Part shown: positions 45,059-53,874 of the stretch, piece after piece
How the letters are laid out: each line of letters starts with the position of its first letter
Numbering within the stretch: the stretch's first letter is position 1
Assembly (NCBI RefSeq): GCF_032931615.1
Contig: NZ_CP136760.1
Coordinates: forward strand, 62,001 to 126,000
Direction of reading: 5' to 3'
Source: Palleronia sp. LCG004
GTDB taxonomy: Bacteria > Pseudomonadota > Alphaproteobacteria > Rhodobacterales > Rhodobacteraceae
Length of the DNA stretch: 64,000 bases
The notes under the pieces: generated by a model
Seen by the model: the letters and a program-made list of their open reading frames with translations, nothing else
What the model was told of the DNA's origin: nothing
The model's database searches: none
Made by a program: the position numbers and the translations under genes

Positions 45059-45084
45059 GGAGAGGGGCCTGATGGCCTCTCTTC
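45059..45084 (+). terminator. Candidate terminator after the hydantoinase operon
   Basis: AGAGGGGCC-TGAT-GGCCTCT can fold with one bulged pair and is followed by CTTCCTCT. It starts 19 bases past the AbrB stop. The pyrimidine tail is weak, so a Rho-aided or 3'-end stabilising role is also possible. Confidence 0.45.
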
Positions 45085-46060
45085 CTCTGCGCCTCCCCGA
45101 AAGAGGTGTCATCGGAGGCTGCGGCACCTGCTGACATCCGAACACGTCTGCCTGCATGCCGACCCCGGTGGGGCGGGGTTGGCTGGTAGGCCTCAAAGGC
45201 TGTGTCGGAACGTTGTCCAGCCCCGAGTTTCAGCGAGGCGACATCGTTGCCAAGCTCCTGCACCGCGCTCAGCTTTGGAAAGGCTTGTCGGTCAGAGCTC
45301 AGCGAACCGTTGGCGTGGTTGATGGCGAAGGTCGCGTCGATACCCATTCAGACGTTGCCCTAGGGGGCTTCGTAGGGCCGGCCCCGGGCAAAACCGGACC
45401 GCAACGGAGCGCGGCGCTCGCCCGTCACATTGGTGCCGCCGATGCCCCGCTGCATGGAGAAGACGTTCGGTCTGGAGCCGAGGGCGGGGGGCTGGAGGAA
45501 TACGATGCCCATGCTGACGCCGGGAGACAGGTTGGCTGGCATCGCCCCCGAGGGACAGGAATTTGCTGAGCCCGAATTTGCACTGAGCGTCGCGTGATCG
45601 CCGAGGCCAGGCCTGTCGACCGAGGCTTCGATCTTGAGCGATAGGAACGTCAGGTCGACGTCGGGCTTCCACGCGTCGGCCTCCGCCCCGATCGCGGTTA
45701 GCGCCAGCGCGAAAGCGAGGCTGCACAGTAGACCAGCGGGGCTAAACTCAGCGACTTCCGCTCGACCGTGATGGCCGGCGGGGGCGGCACCCGAAAGGTA
45801 GCTGCGTTGACCGGGGCGCTGTTCGAGGAAGGCGTGCTCATGGCCGGTATTGGCCTTCTGGCCTTTTCGACCGAGGATATCGATCAGATTGTGGATACTT
45901 CCGACAGGGTTCTTCCATCCGCTATGGATTCCTAGGCGGCTATCACGGTTATCAACAGCGCAATCGTCGACTGGCATCAAGTCAGGTTATGGCGGGGCTA
46001 ATGGACTAGCGAATGCTCAGTCTTTCGGAGGCTGTTCAAAGTGTAGAAAGACGGCATGAC
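45085..46060 (-). pseudogene. Degenerate exported-protein gene, unrecognised
   Basis: The minus strand has a signal-peptide-like start, AGLLCSLAFALALTAIGAEADAWKPDVDLTFLSLKIEA, near 45745, then SMGIVFLQPPALGSRPNVFSMQRGIGGTNVTGERRAPL. In frame past a stop near 45355 come MGIDATFAINHANGSLSSDRQAFPKLSAVQELGNDVASLKLGAG. This looks like one exported protein of about 190 residues interrupted by a stop. I do not recognise the family. The rest of the stretch shows no coding signal. Confidence 0.35.
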
Positions 46061-46076
46061 CGTCGTGATCTGGGGG

Positions 46077-46125
46077 TGGCCTGCCCCTTTCGGATGGTCC
46101 GGTTTCAATCTTAGTGCATGACGGG
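46077..46125 (-). repeat. Solo IS3-family end, inverted copy of 20818-20866
   Basis: Forty-nine bases match the reverse complement of 20818-20866 with three mismatches, including the ends GGGGCAGGCCA and CCCGTCATGCAC. No transposase sequence adjoins it, so only the terminal repeat and a little interior survive. Confidence 0.75.
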
Positions 46126-46254
46126 TCGCGGCGCGGACTTCTACTTGCTGCTGCTGCGAGCGACTTCCATTGATATTCTGCAACTGCATAGATTGGTTAC
46201 TGAAAGACCGGGTAGTCCAATTTGCCGACCTTAACTCTCTTTAAATGCTGCGCG

Positions 46255-46387
46255 ATGGACGAATGGCCGGTCTCGTGAAACTGCACCGCAGCGCTGGGTC
46301 AGAAAGCGAATTGCGGGTAAGGGCCGAGAAGCTACGACTCGCGATCTGCATTCCAGGCCAACCCTGTTGCGCTGCCGCATGACCGCT
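46255..46387 (+). repeat. Dispersed repeat, copy A
   Basis: About 130 bases align to 51550-51680 at roughly three quarters identity, including the strings GGCCGGTCTCGTGAA, AGAAAGCGAA / GGAAAGCGAA, GCGATCTGC and CGCTGCCGCATGACCGCT. Both copies lie in gene-free stretches next to decayed material. Neither has a conserved reading frame. The remaining bases from 46126 to 46703 carry no other recognisable feature. Confidence 0.7.
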
Positions 46388-46703
46388 CAGAGCCCTTTGC
46401 AATTTCAGCGAGGAAGGGGTTTCTCGCGGTCATAGTATAAGCGTTGGCATGTGAACGCGCAAAGTCGCCGTCACCCCTCCTCATCTGATGCTGCGACGCG
46501 CTTTCAGTGAACTGCCGTCCGCTGACTGCCCCGTCGGGGTCAGTTTTGCTCGCCTACTACGGCCGTACCGGCCATACCCACTGACATGGCAATCCTGGTC
46601 GAAGAGGCGGCAGTCCTTCAAGCCGGTGTTCCCATGAGCTGTCATACGAGGCGCGACGGTCGATAGAGTGGCCGATTGCTCGCCCACTCCGTGCCTAGCG
46701 ATG

Positions 46704-47591
46704 CTACTCCGTGCTGCGGCTTTTGCTGCTTTGCCAAAAGACGAGACGACGCTCGGCAAGGCGGACAGTGCCGTACATCAGGACGCCGACGAGGCTCAGA
46801 TAGATTATGAAAGCGAAGACCCGGGCGGTGTCGAGTTGAGATGCCGAGACCCTGATCAACTCGCCGAATCCTTTGCCGCCACCGAGGAACTCTGCCGTAA
46901 TTGCGCCAGCCATGACCGCGAGGGACGCGATCTTCAGCCCGGTGAATATGTGCGGCAGGCCAGTCGGGATCTTCATCATCGTCAGAGCTTGCCAGCGCGT
47001 GGCACCCATTGTCCGGAAAAGCATGACCGCATTCCGCTCCGCCGACATGATACCCGCAGCAGTGCCCACGATGATCGGGAACGTTGCCATGAACGTCGCG
47101 AGTGCGAGCTTCGATTCGATGCCGAAGCCGAGCCACGCGACGAAGAGCGGTGCGAAGGCGATCTTCGGCATCGTATCGAGGGCAACGAGATAGGGCATAA
47201 CCGCCCGCTCGCCGAACGATGTTTCGCCAACGATGACGCCCAGGGTCACTCCTATGACGGTGGCGAGGAGAAAACCGAGCAGCACTTCGAGGAACGTGAT
47301 CCACAGGGCTCCGAGCATGTAGCCTCCGGTCAGGAGGTTCGTGCCGACGACCACCAACTCATTGGCCGTCTGGAGCGGGGTGGGCAGGATGATCGTCGAA
47401 ACCACGCCGACGGTCGCCGCCAGGTGCCAGACAACGAGGATGATGACGCCGAGCAGAAGGATGGCGATCGGTTTCGGGATCCGGTCTGCGAATGATGTCG
47501 TTTCAGTCCAGACTGTATCCGACCGCCTATCCTCCGTGGGAAGAACAGCGTGACTGGGGCCGAGAGCATCGCTTGGTGTGATGTCTGTCAT
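46704..47591 (-). CDS. ABC transporter permease, nitrate/sulfonate/taurine (SsuC/TauC) type
   Basis: 295 residues. After a polar N-terminus of about 40 residues come helices such as PIAILLLGVIILVVWHLAATVG; the EAA loop is GIMSAERNAVMLFRTMGATRWQALTMMKIPTGLPHIFTGLKIA, and ITAEFLGGGKGFGELI is typical of the NitT/TauT family. Its start overlaps the ATPase stop by 4 bases. It completes a three-part importer with the genes upstream. Confidence 0.93.
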   Translation of the reverse strand: MTDITPSDALGPSHAVLPTEDRRSDTVWTETTSFADRIPKPIAILLLGVIILVVWHLAATVGVVSTIILPTPLQTANELVVVGTNLLTGGYMLGALWITFLEVLLGFLLATVIGVTLGVIVGETSFGERAVMPYLVALDTMPKIAFAPLFVAWLGFGIESKLALATFMATFPIIVGTAAGIMSAERNAVMLFRTMGATRWQALTMMKIPTGLPHIFTGLKIASLAVMAGAITAEFLGGGKGFGELIRVSASQLDTARVFAFIIYLSLVGVLMYGTVRLAERRLVFWQSSKSRSTE

Positions 47592-48397
47592 GGGGTCATC
47601 TCCTCCCCGAGGAGGTTGCGGATTTCGCTGACATAGTCGCCGAATTTCTGCGAGTTCATCATGTCGAGCGTCCGTGGCCGGGGCAGGTCAATTTGAACGG
47701 CGCGGACAACGCGTCCTGGTCGCGGTGCCATCACATAGACAGTGTCGGACAATAGGACGGCTTCGCCTATGGAATGGGTCACGAGGAAGGCCGTTGCCTC
47801 GCGCTCCATGCAGATCCGTTGCAATTCCATGTTCATGAAGTCGCGGACAATTTCGTCGAGCGCGCTGAAGGGTTCGTCCAGCAGCAGAACAGCGGGCTCG
47901 GTGATGAGCATGCGGCAGATGGCAGCGCGCTGTGCCATACCTCCGGACAATTCGGTGGGATAGGCATCCTCGAAGCCGCCGAGCCCCACGAGCCTCATGA
48001 GGTCGATCGCATCGTCTTTCTTGGCATTTGCGGCCTTCCGGCCTCCCCGGATCTGTATCGGCAGAAGGATGTTGTCGAGGGTCGTCCGCCAGGGAAACAG
48101 CGTCGCCTGCTGAAACATCATGCCGATGTCCTCGCGGGAACCAAGTACGGGCCGTCCTGCCAGGTAGACGGACCCTTTGCTCGGCGAAGTGAGGCCGGCC
48201 ATGATCTTCAAAAGGGTCGACTTGCCGCAGCCTGACGAGCCGATGACCGACGAAAAGCTGGCCCGGGGAAGAGTCAGGTCCACGGAGCGTAGCGCCTCGA
48301 GACCGTTGCCGTAGACCTTTCCCACGCCTTGGAGTTCGTAGATCGGGGGAGCGGCCGGTGCCGCTCCCTCACTCAGTTCTCTGAGCTCGGCGATCAT
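47588..48397 (-). CDS. ABC transporter ATPase, SsuB/TauB type
   Basis: 269 residues from ATG 48397, which overlaps the binding-protein stop (ATGA). Walker A IGSSGCGKST, signature LSGGMAQRAAICRML, Walker B VLLLDEPFSALDE, switch His FLVTHSIGEAV. This is the NitT/TauT subfamily. Operon order: binding protein, ATPase, permease. Confidence 0.94.
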   Translation of the reverse strand: MIAELRELSEGAAPAAPPIYELQGVGKVYGNGLEALRSVDLTLPRASFSSVIGSSGCGKSTLLKIMAGLTSPSKGSVYLAGRPVLGSREDIGMMFQQATLFPWRTTLDNILLPIQIRGGRKAANAKKDDAIDLMRLVGLGGFEDAYPTELSGGMAQRAAICRMLITEPAVLLLDEPFSALDEIVRDFMNMELQRICMEREATAFLVTHSIGEAVLLSDTVYVMAPRPGRVVRAVQIDLPRPRTLDMMNSQKFGDYVSEIRNLLGEEMTP

Positions 48398-49416
48398 TGC
48401 TGGACCGCCTCGTTCCACGGATCGATGTACTCGTTGGTGTAGACTGCCTCCAAGTCCTCGATCGGCTCGTCGAGTTCACCAGACGAGACAAGGCTGTCCT
48501 GCCAAGCTTGCCAGGCGTCCAGATCCTGATAACCCCAGCCACGCTCCGGCTCGAACGGCGTCTGCCGGATGACGATCTGCTCTACGAGATTTCGAGCGAA
48601 ATCCCGATCCTCGCCTTCCTGAGGGTTCTGTGCGGCAGCATGATCGATTACGGCCTCGATATTGTCCGGCTGCGCTGCAAATTCGGCTCCACGTACCAGA
48701 GCGCGTCCGAAGGCCAAGACGGTCTCCTCGTTCTCCTCGAGCCAGGACTCCATGGCAGCAAGGCCATTTCCGAAATAGACCCGAAACTCGGCCGGCGTGA
48801 TGTTCCTGACGGGCATCCCACGGCCATTCAAGATCGCTGCATCATTGGTCGCAGCAACATAGGCGTCGATATCCTCTCTCAGAAAACCGGCAGTCGCCTG
48901 ACCGCCATCTCCGACCACGAGGATCTCGTAATCTTCGCCTTCCTGCATTCCGGCTTCGCTGAAGATCGTTCGAGCAAACGCAGCTTCTGCCCCATCTGCG
49001 GTCCCAACCCCGATCGTCAGTCCGCGGAGATCTTCCGGGCTCTGATAGTCGGAATCTTCCGGGACCACGATCCCGTAGGAGCTGTTGGGGTTCAATCGGT
49101 AGATGAACTTGACCGGTACGTCACGATTCCGGGCCTGCAGGAACGGACCGGCACCCGGGTTCCCGATATCGCCCTGACCGGAGACAAGGGCTTGGAGAAC
49201 GGCACCTGAACCATTCACGGCCTCTACCTCGACGTCCAGCCCCTCCTCCTCGAAATAGCCTTCGCCCATGGCGACGGCGATGGGCATATACAGAATGGCC
49301 GACGGATTGGGGACGACCACAGTCACCTGCTCCAGATCCTGGGCCGTAGCTACACTTCCCCAAACCGCGGCACCGACCATGAAGCTGGTCAGCTTCAGAC
49401 ACGAGTGAAGTCGCAT
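48394..49416 (-). CDS. ABC transporter substrate-binding protein, NMT1/SsuA-like
   Basis: 340 residues with a signal peptide (KLTSFMVGAAVWGSVATAQ). LEQVTVVVPNPSAILYMPIAVAMGEGYFEEEGLDVEVEAVNGSGAVLQALVSGQGDIGNPG is the NMT1/THI5-like pattern. Family ligands include sulfonates, nitrate, aromatic acids and pyrimidine precursors. The divergent GntR and FAH-family genes suggest an aromatic or cyclic acid. GGAGG lies before the ATG. Confidence 0.92.
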   Translation of the reverse strand: MRLHSCLKLTSFMVGAAVWGSVATAQDLEQVTVVVPNPSAILYMPIAVAMGEGYFEEEGLDVEVEAVNGSGAVLQALVSGQGDIGNPGAGPFLQARNRDVPVKFIYRLNPNSSYGIVVPEDSDYQSPEDLRGLTIGVGTADGAEAAFARTIFSEAGMQEGEDYEILVVGDGGQATAGFLREDIDAYVAATNDAAILNGRGMPVRNITPAEFRVYFGNGLAAMESWLEENEETVLAFGRALVRGAEFAAQPDNIEAVIDHAAAQNPQEGEDRDFARNLVEQIVIRQTPFEPERGWGYQDLDAWQAWQDSLVSSGELDEPIEDLEAVYTNEYIDPWNEAVQQ

Positions 49417-49529
49417 TTTATATTCCTCCCTGTTGTCTCACCCAATCGTGTAAGACACTTGCACAGACCTGTCAAAAATGTTTTTTTCTTACAACAGCGC
49501 CGAATGCTGTGCGGTTTGGGGGTTTGAGA
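49417..49529. promoter_or_regulatory. Divergent promoter region with candidate GntR half-sites
   Basis: TGTAAGA at 49449-49455 and its reverse complement TCTTACA at 49487-49493 form an inverted pair about three turns apart. The left member also contains GTGT-AAG-ACAC (49448-49458). Long T/A runs between them are unlike the rest of the window. These would suit a GntR repressor controlling both directions. Confidence 0.4.
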
Positions 49530-50261
49530 ATGCCGGAGGATGGCGGAGCTGCTGCGAGACCAGTTGTTAGGAGGACGCGGGTCACCGCAGCCAGCGTGGT
49601 ATCGCGCAAGATCCGAGCTGACATACTCTCGGGGGTTCTTACGCCTGGCGAACGCCTCAAGGTCGACGCGCTCTGTGCGCGGTACGAGGCGACGATCAAC
49701 CCGACACGGGAAGCGCTCAACCGGCTGGTATCCGAAGGCCTCGTCGAAGTTGCAGATCAGCGCGGGTTCTCGGTCACCCCCGTGTCCCTCTCGCACTGGC
49801 GCGACCTTGTTCACACGCGATGCCTCGCCGAAGGCACCGCCCTGCGCGAGGCCATCACGCAGCGTACGGAGCAGTGGGAGGACGAAATTGTCCTCTCGTT
49901 GCATCGCCTCAAGAAGACACCGAGGTTTTTGCCCGGCAACTCGAAAGCTGCCAATCCAGAATGGGAGCCGGTGCACCGGCGATTTCACGACGCGCTCATT
50001 GCAACGTGCGGGGCGGAACTCCTGCTCAAGTTCTGCCACGATCTTGGTGACATGGCTTCCCGGTACCGCCACATCGCTGCAATCGCGCCTTCGGCCCGCA
50101 CCACCTACAACGACGAGCATCAGGACATCGCAAATGCGTGCCTCGAAGGTGATATCGACGGAGCCGTCTCTCAACTCACGGAACACTACAGAGTAACGCT
50201 CGGGGTGGTGGAGGAATACCTTCGCGCCCTGGATGAGGAGCCGGAGGACGGACGTACCTGA
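49530..50261 (+). CDS. GntR-family regulator, FadR/FCD subfamily
   Basis: 243 residues from ATG 49530; a longer frame opens at 49509. The winged helix reads VVSRKIRADILSGVLTPGERLKVDALCARYEATINPTREALNRLVSEGLVEVADQRGFSVTPVS. The C-terminal all-helical FCD domain carries HRRFHDALI and a late HQDIANACLEGD with metal-binding His. Divergent from the ABC operon and 72 bases upstream of the FAH-family gene, which it probably controls. Confidence 0.9.
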   Translation: MPEDGGAAARPVVRRTRVTAASVVSRKIRADILSGVLTPGERLKVDALCARYEATINPTREALNRLVSEGLVEVADQRGFSVTPVSLSHWRDLVHTRCLAEGTALREAITQRTEQWEDEIVLSLHRLKKTPRFLPGNSKAANPEWEPVHRRFHDALIATCGAELLLKFCHDLGDMASRYRHIAAIAPSARTTYNDEHQDIANACLEGDIDGAVSQLTEHYRVTLGVVEEYLRALDEEPEDGRT

Positions 50262-50333
50262 CCTCGGACGGCCCCCGAAGAATCTCGAACACGTTCGCAG
50301 CGCATCTCGCGCTTTTGAAGCTATGGAGGATAC

Positions 50334-51188
50334 ATGCAATTATTGTCGTTTGCCCGGGACGGGATTCCGGTGGTCGGGGTTCTGAACGAAGGGATCGTTC
50401 ATGCCCTGGATGATCTTGTGCCGGATGCCCCAAGTTCCATGATCGACGTGATTGCCGGTGGCGACGACCTTGCTGCCCGGATCGCGGATGCGATCGGACA
50501 CTCACAGTCAGGGCTTGGGGGGCTCGAGGAGCTGGACCTCCTCCCGGTCGTGCCGAACCCCGGCAAAGTGGTCTGTCTCGGCCTCAACTATGCGGAGCAC
50601 GCGAAAGAGGGGGGCCGCGACGTTCCCACTCAGATGACCCTCTTCCTGCGCGCGAATACCAGCATGGCGGCACATGGAGAGACGATCCCGACCCCCGAGG
50701 TCTCCGACAAGATCGACTATGAGGCAGAGCTTGCGATTATCATTGGCAAGCAGGCCAAGAGGGTAGATGTCGAGAATGCACTCGATTTTGTCTACGGCTA
50801 TGCGCCCTTCAACGACATCTCGGTCAGGGACTACCAGCGGCGGAGCAGCCAATGGACGGCGGGCAAGAACTTTGACCGCACTGGGCCCCTTGGACCCGTT
50901 CTGGCCACCAAGGACGAGCTTCCGCGGGGTGCTGCAGGTTTGTCCATCAGATCCATCCTCAACGGAAACGTCATGCAGGACGGCACAACCTCTGACATGA
51001 TCTTCGATGTCGCTCGCATCGTGGCTGATGTATCCGAGTGCATGACGCTCGAACCAGGCGATGTGATCGTGACCGGAACGCCATCGGGCGTTGGCTTTGC
51101 GCGCAAGCCCCCGGTGTTCATGAAGGCGGGCGACCGGATCGAGATCGAAATCGAGGGGCTCCCGCGGCTCGTCAACACGATGGGATGA
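50334..51188 (+). CDS. Fumarylacetoacetate hydrolase (FAH) family protein
   Basis: 284 residues, ATG 50334 with TGGAGG 7 bases upstream. KVVCLGLNYAEHAKEGG, DKIDYEAELAIIIGKQA (acidic metal ligands), YAPFNDISVRDYQRRSSQWTAGKNFDRTGPLGP and GDVIVTGTPSGVGFARKPPVFMKAGD fit the family. Members split or decarboxylate beta-keto and oxo-acids from aromatic catabolism, such as 2-hydroxyhepta-2,4-diene-1,7-dioate or acylpyruvates. It may act with the CHMI-like gene at 1.1 kb, though they are far apart. Confidence 0.91.
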   Translation: MQLLSFARDGIPVVGVLNEGIVHALDDLVPDAPSSMIDVIAGGDDLAARIADAIGHSQSGLGGLEELDLLPVVPNPGKVVCLGLNYAEHAKEGGRDVPTQMTLFLRANTSMAAHGETIPTPEVSDKIDYEAELAIIIGKQAKRVDVENALDFVYGYAPFNDISVRDYQRRSSQWTAGKNFDRTGPLGPVLATKDELPRGAAGLSIRSILNGNVMQDGTTSDMIFDVARIVADVSECMTLEPGDVIVTGTPSGVGFARKPPVFMKAGDRIEIEIEGLPRLVNTMG

Positions 51189-51274
51189 CGCGGGAGCTGA
51201 CCGGACAGATCGGGAATGGCCCCGGCACTTCAAGTCCTGGCCATCCTCCCACCGAAAAAGTTGCAGAACATGGG

Positions 51275-51301
51275 GGAGAGGGCGCTCCGTCCTCTCCTTT
51301 C
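51275..51301 (+). terminator. Intrinsic terminator after the FAH gene
   Basis: GGAGAGG-gcgctccgt-CCTCTCC followed by TTT, 87 bases past the stop. The stem is perfect over 7 bases. Confidence 0.6.
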
Positions 51302-51549
51302 CTGTCCGGTTGAACCGACGTGGAGGATTTTCGGCACAGCTGAAACAATTATTTCCAGACCATCCCCGCTGATCTGTTTCCATCACGTCCGCCGCCACGG
51401 TTTGACGGGAATTCTACTGTCGGCACAGCGAGCCTCCCCTCCTTCAATCGTATCCCTTGCCGACGCAGCGGTTATCTCGCGCGTGCAGCGAACGGCATCG
51501 AAGCCCAATCTGCCGTTCTCCGCCCTCCAACCTCCGCAAACGCTGAATG

Positions 51550-51680
51550 ATGGACGAACGGCCGGTCTCGTGAAGCTGTGCCACAGCGCTCGGTAGGAAA
51601 GCGAATGTCAGCGATGGGCCGGAACCTACAACCAGCGATCTGCGCTGTAGGCCACCTTGCCGCGCTGCCGCATGACCGCT
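51550..51680 (+). repeat. Dispersed repeat, copy B
   Basis: Partner of 46255-46387. Just upstream, about 30 bases near 51487-51520 (GCGAACGGC...TCGAAGCCCAATCTGC) recur near 54595-54630, so the repeat family has at least three traces in the window. The remaining 51.2-52.0 kb stretch shows no gene. Confidence 0.65.
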
Positions 51681-52009
51681 TCGAGCTCAAACTGACCGTG
51701 TCGATCTTGGGAGAGTTCGCAGTTGCAGCATGGGTGCGCCTGTCACGATCGCTCCAGCGCTGCCTTTCGTCAGCGCTCAAATGCCGAGGAGGAACTTCCC
51801 CAAAGCTGTCTTAGGAAGACAGCTTCAACGCTGAGCGGCGGCATCTCGGACGCACTACGTTACGCATTGCCCGTAGACTGACGTAATTTTTTGAGAGCAT
51901 TCGAGACGGCAGCGACAAGGATGTATTCGTGCATTTGGCCTTCTTCTCCGAGCACGCGGCCTTCGGATGATTGAGGAGCAGTGAGCTTGTTACACCAAGA
52001 GTTGCCTCC

Positions 52010-52735
52010 TTACTGGATGGAAACGTCGAGGTCGTAGCTGACAGTCTTCTCGCTATTTCGGTCATTGCCCATCAAGTAGAGTCGGACGACGTAGGCACCG
52101 CTTTCCGGCAAGCTGATCGTGACGCCGGAGTTTCCCGATACCGAAGAATTGTAGATCGCCTCGCCCGTCCTTCCCGGCGGCAGGACATTGAAGTTGATGG
52201 ACCCATCGCCGTTCGTCCCGTTGACCTGAAGATCGAATTAGAGGGTCTGGCCTTGATTGGCTGTCAGGCTGTAGTCGAAATAGTTTCGCCCGACGATCGC
52301 CCCCTCGAGCATGGTTCCGTAGTTCCCACGTTCGAATTGGACCTCGGCGGCCGCGTCCGATGCCGGGGGCTCGCTTGCCGACCCAACGGCATCGTCGAAA
52401 TAGGGGCTATCGCCGGCCCGGGCGATATCCGGCCAGCTTTGTCCGTCCGCATAGAGACGAACCATCGTGTCGCCCGCACTGTTGTACGAGCACTGGAAGT
52501 CGGACAGCCGGTTCTCGAGATAGATCTGTCCATTCACGGCGTGAGTGCCGTCCGTACGCTGGCCCTCGTATGTGGTCTCGGATCGCGCGCCGAACTCCTG
52601 ATGGAATCCTTGGAATGCGACCATACAATCTTCCCTCATGTAGTCGGGCGATTGCGCAGATGCCGGGATGGACGCAGCAAGGACAAGGATCGCGGCGGCC
52701 GATATTCTGTCTATTCTGGTTATGTTACGATCCAA
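52010..52735 (-). pseudogene. Exported protein gene with one in-frame TAA
   Basis: A signal peptide (RISAAAILVLAASIPASAQ) and 165 codons run to TAA at 52238-52240. The same frame then continues for 75 codons, FDLQVNGTNGDGSINFNVLPPG then SGVTISLPESGAYVVRLYLMGNDRNSEKTVSYDLDVSIQ, to TAA at 52010. The downstream part looks like the C-terminal beta-sandwich of small periplasmic proteins, so the natural product is about 240 residues. No function is recognised. Confidence 0.75.
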
Positions 52736-52753
52736 TACGCTGTACTCAGGATG

Positions 52754-53038
52754 TCATTCGGTGGCCGAGCGTAGCCTTTCTAGGGCCGTCTCGCATTCTG
52801 TCGCGCTGCCGATGATTTCGCCATCGAGGTCGTCCGCACTCGTGGCCATATCGCGAGCGGCTCAGTTCAGCACCTGATCGACCTCTTCGGACGTGAGCAG
52901 ACCTTCCTCTTGCGCCGCGATAACGGTGGAGCAGATGCCGGCGCTTAGACCGGTGGCAACGCCCACCCCGGCGGCCGCACAGATCTCCACGACACCCTCA
53001 AGGATCGCCCCGAATCGCGGGACGCGCCCCACCGGCAC
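52754..53038 (-). pseudogene. Small protein gene with possible in-frame TGA
   Basis: From GTG 53038 the frame reads PRFGAILEGVVEICAAAGVGVATGLSAGICSTVIAAQEEGLLTSEEVDQVLN to TGA at 52862. It then continues AARDMATSADDLDGEIIGSATECETALERLRSATE to TGA at 52754. Either these are two tiny genes (58 and 31 residues, the second from ATG 52849) or one gene split by a stop. A small hydrophobic helix is visible. No family recognised. Confidence 0.35.
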
Positions 53039-53283
53039 ACTATCGCAAGAAGCGCGAGATTGAGGAGCGGTGCGAGGACCGCCGCAATTGGCCAGAGCGG
53101 TTCCGGCAGAAGGTCCACATGAAGAACCCACCGCAGACCACGGGGCCCCAGGAAGACGGCCGATGGCGGGTCGCGGTCTGCACCGAAGAGGCCGAAGCGC
53201 CCAATCGCAAACAGCAACAGGGCGACCACATACAGCCGCGCCAGAAGGTGGAGTGATCCTCGGCACGCTTGAGCCCATCGCAT
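52945..53283 (-). CDS. Small membrane protein, unrecognised
   Basis: 112 residues from ATG 53283. Two hydrophobic segments, LLARLYVVALLLFAIGRFGLFG and PIAAVLAPLLNLALLAIV, flank a conserved-looking loop DRDPPSAVFLGPRGLRWVLHVDLLPEPLW. The last 30 residues overlap the small gene starting at 53038 in another frame and have poor coding character, so the true end may be shifted. No family recognised. Confidence 0.45.
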   Translation of the reverse strand: MRWAQACRGSLHLLARLYVVALLLFAIGRFGLFGADRDPPSAVFLGPRGLRWVLHVDLLPEPLWPIAAVLAPLLNLALLAIVCRWGASRDSGRSLRVSWRSVRPPGWALPPV

Positions 53284-53515
53284 TGGCCGCACGGCGACCT
53301 GCTTACCCGGCCGCGCGCGCGACGCGGAAGGTCCCGCTGTCAGCGCCGCCGTCGTTGATGTCGTCACCAGCTTGCGCACTGAGGCCCAGAGCGACTGAAC
53401 GTGGAGGGGACAGGCATCGTACATGGCATCGCCCCCGGCGCAGATGGAACCAGCCGCGATATCGGGGACGATCAGTGTGCCAGGCAAAGCTATGCGAGGT
53501 CGCATCTCATTGAGA

Positions 53516-53815
53516 TTACATCACAACGGCGAGATCCCGGACTTCGCCGCTTTCCGAGACGAGGCAGCGCCAAGTTTCGCCCTCGGCGGTCAGCATCACC
53601 TCGGTATTGGCTTGCGAAAAATCGGAGCTGGTCACGCGGGCGACGGGCCGTCCGTAGTTGGTGTTCACGCCCTGTACGCAGCCTTGTTCGGCGGCGACGC
53701 TACCGCTACGAAGCGGCGCGTCCATGCTGTCCATCTCGGCCATATCCTCGACGCAGCCCGCAAGACCGACGAGCAGGATGGTGCAGACCAACGTAGCTGA
53801 AAATTTAGTTTTCAT
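53516..53815 (-). CDS. Small lipoprotein
   Basis: 99 residues from ATG 53815. The signal sequence KTKFSATLVCTILLVGLAGC ends in a clear lipobox (LAGC, Cys21), so the protein is lipid-anchored. The mature part has two more Cys (EQGCVQGVNTNYG and WRCLVSESGEV). RVTSSDFSQANTEVMLTAEGETWRCL resembles small outer-membrane or periplasmic YceK- or inhibitor-like lipoproteins, but the family is not certain. The coding sequence is intact, unlike both neighbours. Confidence 0.72.
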   Translation of the reverse strand: MKTKFSATLVCTILLVGLAGCVEDMAEMDSMDAPLRSGSVAAEQGCVQGVNTNYGRPVARVTSSDFSQANTEVMLTAEGETWRCLVSESGEVRDLAVVM

Positions 53816-53874
53816 ATCAGACCTCCAAAGTTTCTGTTTAGTAGTGATTCCAGCAGCCAACTAGGCATCGCTTC

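Noticed and set aside
49395..50339. A 314-codon minus-strand frame opposite the GntR gene
   Set aside because: Plus-strand GntR protein has the full helix-turn-helix and FCD pattern; the antisense frame has none.
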